Notes under the pieces: generated by a model
Told to the model about the DNA's origin: nothing
What the model saw: the letters and a program-made list of their open reading frames with translations, nothing else
Databases searched by the model: none
Program-made: the position numbers and the translations under genes
Source: an uncultured Lachnospiraceae bacterium
GTDB lineage: Bacteria > Bacillota > Clostridia > Lachnospirales > Lachnospiraceae
Assembly (NCBI GenBank): GCA_910586255.1
Contig: CAJUHR010000001.1
Coordinates: forward strand, 62,001-126,000
Direction of reading: 5' to 3'
Length of the DNA: 64,000 nucleotides
In this document: positions 58,415-64,000 of the stretch, in pieces
How positions within the stretch are numbered: the first letter of the stretch is position 1
Layout: every line of letters begins with the position of its first letter

Positions 58415-58659
58415 TGACATAATACATATTATGCCATAAACAGGAGGATATTTCCTCTCTTGCTTAGGTTTAGTATAACGCAATAGGTTTCAAATTTCAA
58501 CCATTATTTGTATTTTCTATCAGAAAAATAGCCAAATTCATAAATATAGAGATCAGGGATAATCTGTTTATCTTTATGCATATCATATATTTTCAGAAAA
58601 TATAGATGAAATAATTAAAAATACAGTTTTTAATTATGACATAATATGTATTATGTCAT
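58415..58659. promoter_or_regulatory. two 24-bp palindromic operators in a 397-bp gene-free gap
   Basis: ATGACATAAT-ATGT-ATTATGTCAT (58636-58659) is a perfect 10-4-10 palindrome. ATGACATAAT-ACAT-ATTATGCCAT (58415-58438) is the same with one arm mismatch. The second copy lies 15-30 bp before the ribosome site of the next gene. The gap between (58439-58635) is AT-rich and shows nothing else I can name. These look like sites for a dimeric regulator encoded elsewhere. Confidence 0.6.
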
Positions 58660-58689
58660 GATTATCCGGTGAGTGGAGGTGAAAGGCTG

Positions 58690-59169
58690 ATGGCAGAAGG
58701 GATTCAGGCAGCACAGAGAGGCCGTGAAATTCTTTCAGGGCGGTGTGCCGGGGGCGAGATACCGGAGAGCAGAGCTTTCGGCAGGCGGAATATTGATCTG
58801 CTGATCCTCATCCAGGGAATCAAAGAGGGAGAGCTCCATGGATGTCTTGTTTACTGCCATATGTGGAGACTTTTACCCTTTAAAAATATCCAGGAGCTGA
58901 TCTTTGCAATCGATGAAGTAGGAAAAAAGCTTTTTTCAACTCCGAAGGCCGTCACAGACGCAAACACAGAAGGAAGACTGTACGAGGAGCTGAGCCGGTT
59001 GAGGCCGAGAGAATTTTTTCATCTGAGTCTGATTGGAAGATATCACGGAAGCTTCCAGGGAAGCATCCGGGGAAGGCTGACAGGAGGAAAATATGTCTGT
59101 TTTCAAAGCGCTCTGGAATTGATGCGCCTGTTATCGGAGGTTTGTGTTTCGCAGACGGATTATACATAG
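58690..59169 (+). CDS. hypothetical protein upstream of signal peptidase, 159 residues
   Basis: I take the ATG at 58690, nine bases after GGAGGTGAAAGG; the GTG at 58669 is less likely. A soluble protein with a conserved-looking centre (RRNIDLLILIQGIKEGELHG; LPFKNIQELIFAIDEVGKKL) and a beta-rich end (FHLSLIGRYHGSFQGSIRGRL), the latter typical of a small domain often seen near sortase/signal-peptidase loci. Not recognised further. The palindrome at 58636 probably controls it. Confidence 0.6.
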   Translation: MAEGIQAAQRGREILSGRCAGGEIPESRAFGRRNIDLLILIQGIKEGELHGCLVYCHMWRLLPFKNIQELIFAIDEVGKKLFSTPKAVTDANTEGRLYEELSRLRPREFFHLSLIGRYHGSFQGSIRGRLTGGKYVCFQSALELMRLLSEVCVSQTDYT

Positions 59170-59221
59170 AAGATGAGGCTATTGAAGAAAGAAGATGCAG
59201 GGAGAGAGACAGGAGCTTGAA

Positions 59222-59839
59222 ATGTCAATTACAGAGAAGGAGAACTCTGAAAGACCGGATATCCAATTTCTAAATACCGGGGAGCTGGAGGAGGAGCTAA
59301 AGCGGACCCGCCGCAGCGCCGGCCGTAAAAACACCTGGAAGGAAACGTTATTCACCCTGTTTGCGGTGGCGGCGGCAGCCATCCTGGCGGCAACCCTGTT
59401 TCTGCCGGTGTTAAGGATTGAGGGAAGCTCCATGACCCCGACCCTGTGGGAGGGGAACATCGTGATCTCCCTTCAGGGGGCAGGGTTTAAGGAGGGAGAC
59501 ATTGTGGCCTTCTATTACAATAACAAGATCCTGGTAAAGCGGGTGATCGCCCGGGCGGGAGACTGGGTGGACATCCGGGATGACGGAACGGTGTTAGTCA
59601 ATGACAAGGAGCTAAAGGAGCCCTATGTGGCGGAGAAGGCCCTGGGGGAGTGCAACATCAAGCTGCCCTACCAGGTACCGGACAAGAAATTTTTTCTGAT
59701 GGGGGACCATCGGAGTGTATCCATAGATTCCCGAAGCACCTCGGTGGGGTGCGTGGCAGAGGAACAGATCGTAGGAAAACTGGTGTTTTGCATATGGCCG
59801 TTAAAGGATTTCCGGGCAATCGGTCAGGACGGCGAATAA
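59222..59839 (+). CDS. type I signal peptidase
   Basis: 205 residues from the ATG at 59222 (ACAGGAGCTTG upstream; 59195 is an alternative). One membrane helix (~40-62), catalytic Ser in GSSMTPTL and Lys in ILVKRVIARAGD, and the conserved FLMGDHRSVSIDSRS box. It cleaves signal peptides on the outer membrane face. Its position 12 bp before the gene for a giant secreted protein suggests that it serves that cargo. Confidence 0.93.
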   Translation: MSITEKENSERPDIQFLNTGELEEELKRTRRSAGRKNTWKETLFTLFAVAAAAILAATLFLPVLRIEGSSMTPTLWEGNIVISLQGAGFKEGDIVAFYYNNKILVKRVIARAGDWVDIRDDGTVLVNDKELKEPYVAEKALGECNIKLPYQVPDKKFFLMGDHRSVSIDSRSTSVGCVAEEQIVGKLVFCIWPLKDFRAIGQDGE

Positions 59840-59851
59840 GGAGATGAGAGG

Positions 59852-62800
59852 ATGAAGGGAAAACTGGTATTGCACAGGGAGCGTCTGCTGCGGGAGCAGA
59901 GAAGATGGAAGAGATGGCAGAAGGCAGTGAGCGTGATGGCGGCCATGGTGGTGTTCTGCACGGCTTACGCATTGATTCTGCCGGCGGTGACCATGGGGGC
60001 CAAGACGTACTGCGGCCAGGAGGAGCACCATCACAGTGAGGAGTGCTTTGTGCTGCTAAGGCGGGGGGCGGCGACCCCGGATGACGCTTATCCGGTGTCC
60101 CCGGACGAGGCGGCCAAAGCAACGGATTCCAACGGGACGGCGGATGAAGGAATGGCCGCCACGCCGGGAGACGCCCTGGAGGCGACCCCCGGGGATGCCC
60201 TGGGAGCGGAGGAAGAGAGAAGGCCGGCCGGGTCGGATGAAGCCTGGCGGGAAGAGGAGAACAAAGAGGCCACCCCCAGCGATGCCCGGGAAGGCAATGA
60301 CGGGGGAGCTGAGGAAGAGGCATGGGGTATGCCGGAAGGGTCTGCTTTAGAAACAGGAGACCTGGCCACGCCGGGAGACGCCTCAGCCATCAAGACCACG
60401 GCCCCGGTGAAGAAGGCGAAGTCTCACAGCGCCAGCAATGCCGGCAAAAAAGAGGACGACTGGGATGTGGATGCGGATGACGAGGAAGAGGATGATCTGG
60501 AGGAGTACGATGAGGCCTTTGACGAGGACATTGAGCTGATCAATGACCTGGAGCCGGAGGAAGAGGAAGAGACCGAAGCGGACTGGCTGCCCTATGAGAC
60601 GGAGATGGAATATGATGAGGAGCTTTATGAGGTGGTCTGCGTCTGCGGGATGGAAGAGCACACCCACTCCCTTGCCTGCTACTCCAACCCGGAGGCGGAT
60701 GTGGAGACAGAGGAAGAGTGGCTGAGGACGCTTCCCCAGCTGACGGGAGTGCTGGCGGAGGACATCGTGCTGGTGGCGGACAGCCAGGTAGAGTACCGGG
60801 AGAGCACAGAGAACTATGAGGTGGAGGGAGTTGACACCATCAAGGGATATACCCGGTACGGGGCATGGTACGGCCAGCCATACGGGGACTGGAGCGGGAT
60901 GTTTGCATCCTTCTGCATCCATTATGCAGGGGGAGAGGACGCGCCCATGGACGGGGACTGCAGCCGGCTGGCGGATAAGCTGAAGGCCACGGTGCCGGGC
61001 CTTTATAAAGAAAGCGGAGAGTATGAACCGCAGCCTGGTGATCTGGTATTTTTGACTGGCAAGGATGAGGATGCCAGCCGTGTGGGGATTGTAAAAGAGA
61101 CTACGGAAGATGAGAACGGCAAGGTTGACCGTGTGGTTGCCATAGAAGGCGATTTCAACAACAAGGTGGGTTATCAGACCTATCATGTGGACTCTCCGGA
61201 GATTGAGGGTTATGGTCTTATGTCCCGATACGGAATGAACCTGCTTACGATTCAGAGAGAGACAGAAAATGCAATTATCACCGCGGTGTATGAAGAAGGA
61301 GCTTTTCCGGAAGGAGTGCAGCTGTATGCGGCAGAGATGCCAAAAGATGACGCAAGGGCAGTGCAGATGAAGGAAAAGCTGGAAGAACAGGGGCTTAGCC
61401 AGGGCAAGGTGCTGACAGCCATGCTTCCCTTTGATATTACCTTTATGGATGCTCAGGGAGAGCCCATAGAGCCTTCTGGTTTGGTCCGGATTACAGCAGA
61501 GTTTAAAAATCCGGTCAGCAATGATGAGGGAAATCATGAGAATACAGCAAATAAAGAAGAAAAAGAGGATGAAGCAAAAGAAGGCAAAGAAAATGTAACA
61601 GAAGAAACTGCACCAGATAACGAGGTAATCGATCCGTCAGACGAAAAACAAGATGAGCCTGAGAAAGAAATCGAAGCATCTGTAAAATCAGAAGAGATTC
61701 AGGAACCGGGAGAAACCTCCGAACTGGTGGGACAGGAAGAAAGCCCGGAGGCGGAGGAGACGAAAGAGATCCCCGGATCGATGGAACCGGAAGAAGGCTC
61801 GGAATCGGAAGAGGATGCAAGCGTGGAGGAAGACCAGGAAGATGCCCAACCGGAGGAGCCAGAAGAATCCTTAAGTTTGTCTTTGTCAGCAAAAACGGTG
61901 ACAAGAGTGGGAACCGGGGGCGGAGACGAAAATCCGGCTGACCAGCAGAAGGAGACAGATGGAACCAGGGAGAACCAGGGAGAGCCGGCATGGGAATTGT
62001 ACCATATGCCAGCCGGTGGAGAGTTGGAAAAGCTCAGTGAAGGCGGGAATACAATAATTGAAGCGGATGAGGAGAATGCCCTCCGCGAAGTGACGTTTCA
62101 GAGCCAATCATCCATGCAGTGGGCTGCCGCGGCTTTTGCAGCCAGAACCGTGGCACAGCAGGAGGTTTCTACTTATAGTACACTTGTAAACGCAATAAAA
62201 GGAGGAGATACCCTAACAATAAAGCTAACAGAAGACATTGAAGCAACAGAAGATGAAATTCGCAGTCAGAATGGGGGAACTCTGCCAGCGGCTGCGGTGG
62301 AAATACGGGGAGAAAGTAAGAACATCACCCTGGACTTAAACGGACACAGTCTTTCTCTGGGAGCCATAACATCCAGTGAGTATAACCTGATCGGGGTTTA
62401 TGAAAAAGCCTGTCTGACGATTATGGACAGCAAGGATGACCCGGCCAAAAAGCCGGTGAAAGAAACCAAATTAGAAGGACTTCACTATGATGATGCAGGC
62501 GAGCATGTCACCCAGAATTATTATGCAAATCAGGAGAATGATCCATGGGTTCTTGCAAAAAAAGCAGTATATGAAAACGGAAAGCAGGGTGGCTCCCGCT
62601 ATTTGGAATTTTATATCACAGATGTAAGTGTGGTTGACGAGACAAAGGGAAAAACAGAAGAAACTCTAAAAAAATATTATATTAAAAATCCGGGCATCAT
62701 AACAACAAAAGATTGCGGAGACGGAAAGTATGGCCGGGGAGTCTATGTCCAGGACAGTACATTGATCCTGGAGAGCGGAGCGATAGCAGGATGCAGCCAA

Positions 62801-64000
62801 CAGGGGATTTTTTCTCGGGGAGAATCAACGGTAAAGCTGAATGGCGGTTATATCTGCGGCAATACGGTTTCAGCGGGAACGTGGGGAGCCGGTGTCAGAT
62901 TGGATGGGTCAACGAAAGCCACATTGTCAGGAAGTATTATTTCCGGAAATAATGCGCCAGGCACCAGCTGTGGCGGCGGCATTAATGTAGCCGGCAATGC
63001 AGTACTTAATATGACAGGCGGATATGTGACAAATAACCGGGCGGAAAATCAGGGAGGCGGCATTCGCGTTGAGATAAACGCTTCCGCATACCTGGCCGGC
63101 GGATATATAACCAATAATCTTGCTACCCGAAGCGGCGGTATCCTAAAAGACGGCAGTGGCAAATTGATAATCGGAAAGAGTGAAGAAGAATATTCGGATG
63201 AGCAAAACAGGAAGCAGGACAGCAAATATACGATCTACATTTCCCGGAATCTGGCCGATACAGGCGAAGGCGGAGGATGTGTGGTTGAGGGTCAGGGAGG
63301 AGCAGAGCTTTATAAAGGCTATATAACCAATAACCGGACCAACACGGATCAACACTGGGGAGGCGGCGGACTGTTCATTGCCGATGGATCCAATGGTTAT
63401 GTGGAAAATGTTCTTGTGACAGAAAACACAGCCGGCGGTTTTGGCGGCGGAGTGACGGGATGTCCTACAAGCCGGATCTATATCAGTATGCAGCCAGGCA
63501 TGGCCATTTATGACAATACAGGCGGGGATCCGAAAAATATTATCGAGGACCCGGATAATCCAAACAAGGTCAAACATTTATCCGGAAGTGCATCGTCAAA
63601 GCCTCAGGATCATAATTACTCCTACAAAAATCAAGTATTTATGAGAGTGGATGATGAGGGCAGGCCCTACTACAATGATTTTTATTGTGCTTTAACCTGT
63701 GAGATTGATTGCCGAATGTTGGGAGGTTCCATGGCCAACTGGGTGGGAAGCGCGGATGGCGTTCCGGTTGAAGGAACAGGCGACAGGCTGGTCTGTGTTT
63801 ACAACATGGGACTGAATTCAGAGCCAACAACGGTAGGAAGAAATGAAGCGCAGGAAAGAGCAAGGCTTTATATTAATGGCAACAGTTCCTGGACTCATGC
63901 CGGTGGAATTCTCTGCAATGGCTACATGATTTCAGGGTCTGTAAAGAATATTACTGTGGCGGACCGGATGGTAATTGAGGCGAAAAAATCTCTGATAAAA
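59852..64000 (+). CDS. giant secreted surface protein with degenerate CHAP-like domain and beta-helix repeats (3' truncated by window)
   Basis: 1383 codons without a stop to the window end. A basic start and hydrophobic helix (~23-48, AMVVFCTAYALILPAVTMG) form the export signal. Two copies of a Cys/His motif follow (CGQEEHHHSEEC ~55; CGMEEHTHSLAC ~270), separated by an acidic, repeat-rich linker with several ATPGDA-like units. Residues ~325-460 resemble a CHAP domain but the catalytic Cys is Ser (DWSGMFASFC) and the His position is lost (SRVGIV), so it is probably inactive. A second Glu-rich linker (~550-690) leads to Gly/Asn-rich right-handed beta-helix coils (for example GGYICGNTVSAGTWGAG). 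It is likely an adhesin. AAGGAGATGAGAGG precedes the start. Confidence 0.82.
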   Translation, partial: MKGKLVLHRERLLREQRRWKRWQKAVSVMAAMVVFCTAYALILPAVTMGAKTYCGQEEHHHSEECFVLLRRGAATPDDAYPVSPDEAAKATDSNGTADEGMAATPGDALEATPGDALGAEEERRPAGSDEAWREEENKEATPSDAREGNDGGAEEEAWGMPEGSALETGDLATPGDASAIKTTAPVKKAKSHSASNAGKKEDDWDVDADDEEEDDLEEYDEAFDEDIELINDLEPEEEEETEADWLPYETEMEYDEELYEVVCVCGMEEHTHSLACYSNPEADVETEEEWLRTLPQLTGVLAEDIVLVADSQVEYRESTENYEVEGVDTIKGYTRYGAWYGQPYGDWSGMFASFCIHYAGGEDAPMDGDCSRLADKLKATVPGLYKESGEYEPQPGDLVFLTGKDEDASRVGIVKETTEDENGKVDRVVAIEGDFNNKVGYQTYHVDSPEIEGYGLMSRYGMNLLTIQRETENAIITAVYEEGAFPEGVQLYAAEMPKDDARAVQMKEKLEEQGLSQGKVLTAMLPFDITFMDAQGEPIEPSGLVRITAEFKNPVSNDEGNHENTANKEEKEDEAKEGKENVTEETAPDNEVIDPSDEKQDEPEKEIEASVKSEEIQEPGETSELVGQEESPEAEETKEIPGSMEPEEGSESEEDASVEEDQEDAQPEEPEESLSLSLSAKTVTRVGTGGGDENPADQQKETDGTRENQGEPAWELYHMPAGGELEKLSEGGNTIIEADEENALREVTFQSQSSMQWAAAAFAARTVAQQEVSTYSTLVNAIKGGDTLTIKLTEDIEATEDEIRSQNGGTLPAAAVEIRGESKNITLDLNGHSLSLGAITSSEYNLIGVYEKACLTIMDSKDDPAKKPVKETKLEGLHYDDAGEHVTQNYYANQENDPWVLAKKAVYENGKQGGSRYLEFYITDVSVVDETKGKTEETLKKYYIKNPGIITTKDCGDGKYGRGVYVQDSTLILESGAIAGCSQQGIFSRGESTVKLNGGYICGNTVSAGTWGAGVRLDGSTKATLSGSIISGNNAPGTSCGGGINVAGNAVLNMTGGYVTNNRAENQGGGIRVEINASAYLAGGYITNNLATRSGGILKDGSGKLIIGKSEEEYSDEQNRKQDSKYTIYISRNLADTGEGGGCVVEGQGGAELYKGYITNNRTNTDQHWGGGGLFIADGSNGYVENVLVTENTAGGFGGGVTGCPTSRIYISMQPGMAIYDNTGGDPKNIIEDPDNPNKVKHLSGSASSKPQDHNYSYKNQVFMRVDDEGRPYYNDFYCALTCEIDCRMLGGSMANWVGSADGVPVEGTGDRLVCVYNMGLNSEPTTVGRNEAQERARLYINGNSSWTHAGGILCNGYMISGSVKNITVADRMVIEAKKSLIK

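Noticed and set aside
60383..61537. 384-codon open frame on the minus strand
   Set aside because: It lies opposite the continuous frame of the giant surface protein, is rich in Leu/His/Pro as antisense frames of Glu-rich genes are, and has no ribosome site.
1..64000. tRNA or rRNA genes
   Set aside because: I looked for cloverleaf signatures and rRNA motifs, especially near the attachment sites, and recognised none; a covariance search would be decisive.

Overview
The window is chromosomal DNA from a Gram-positive anaerobe of the Clostridia, most likely a Lachnospiraceae-type gut bacterium. This rests on gene content and style (sporulation-type amidase with SPOR domain, DacF-like carboxypeptidase, Cys/His-rich surface protein, strong AGGAGG ribosome sites, TTG/GTG starts) and not on any 16S marker. 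A complete-looking, PBSX-like contractile-tailed (myovirus) prophage of about 47.4 kb occupies roughly 5973-53376.

Left host flank (1-5972): end of an ANTAR-domain gene, dapF (lysine/peptidoglycan precursor), an Lrp/AsnC regulator, an N-acetylmuramoyl-L-alanine amidase, a membrane-anchored polysaccharide-deacetylase-like protein on the opposite strand, and a penicillin-binding-protein-type D-Ala-D-Ala carboxypeptidase. The prophage lies inside a lipoprotein gene for an NMT1/SsuA-like ABC substrate-binding protein: the C-terminal part is at 5537-5980 and the N-terminal part at 53365-53937, both on the minus strand. Joining the two at the shared 8-bp core ACGGTGTA restores one open frame of about 334 residues.

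Prophage layout: large serine integrase beside attL, with a possible small plus-strand RNA in front of it; Uma2-family nuclease-like gene; an AT-rich lysogeny segment (membrane-anchored SAP-domain protein, ImmA/IrrE protease, XRE repressor); divergent control region; Cro-like and other small early genes; replication/recombination module (Gp157-like, AAA_24 ATPase, DUF669-like protein with an SSB-like acidic tail, CHC2 primase, DUF927 helicase, an iteron-rich candidate origin at 17275-17554, RecU-like resolvase, DEAD/DEAH helicase, Dam methylase, a cytosine methylase-like gene with two in-frame stops); an ArpU-like late regulator followed by a candidate late promoter; terminase, portal, minor head protein carrying an ADP-ribosyltransferase-like domain; protease/scaffold, decoration and capsid genes; connectors; sheath, tube, chaperone with a -1 frameshift site, tape measure, baseplate genes XkdP-XkdU-like; a tail fibre with an inverted silent alternative C-terminus; holin, lipoprotein and CHAP endolysin; and three small minus-strand genes beside attR.

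The late operon is interrupted twice by the same type of regulatory cassette: a ribbon-helix-helix protein under a palindromic operator, a two-hairpin leader ending in an identical 13-nt box, a Rha-family protein, a 70-residue helical protein and a terminator. The last gene and terminator are identical over 276 bp in the two cassettes, so perfect direct repeats flank the whole capsid block. This is the most system-like novelty I see.

Right host flank (53377-64000): a MATE efflux pump, a three-gene polar amino-acid ABC transporter, a regulatory gap with two copies of a 24-bp palindrome, a small unknown gene, a type I signal peptidase, and the first 1383 codons of a very large secreted surface protein that runs off the window.
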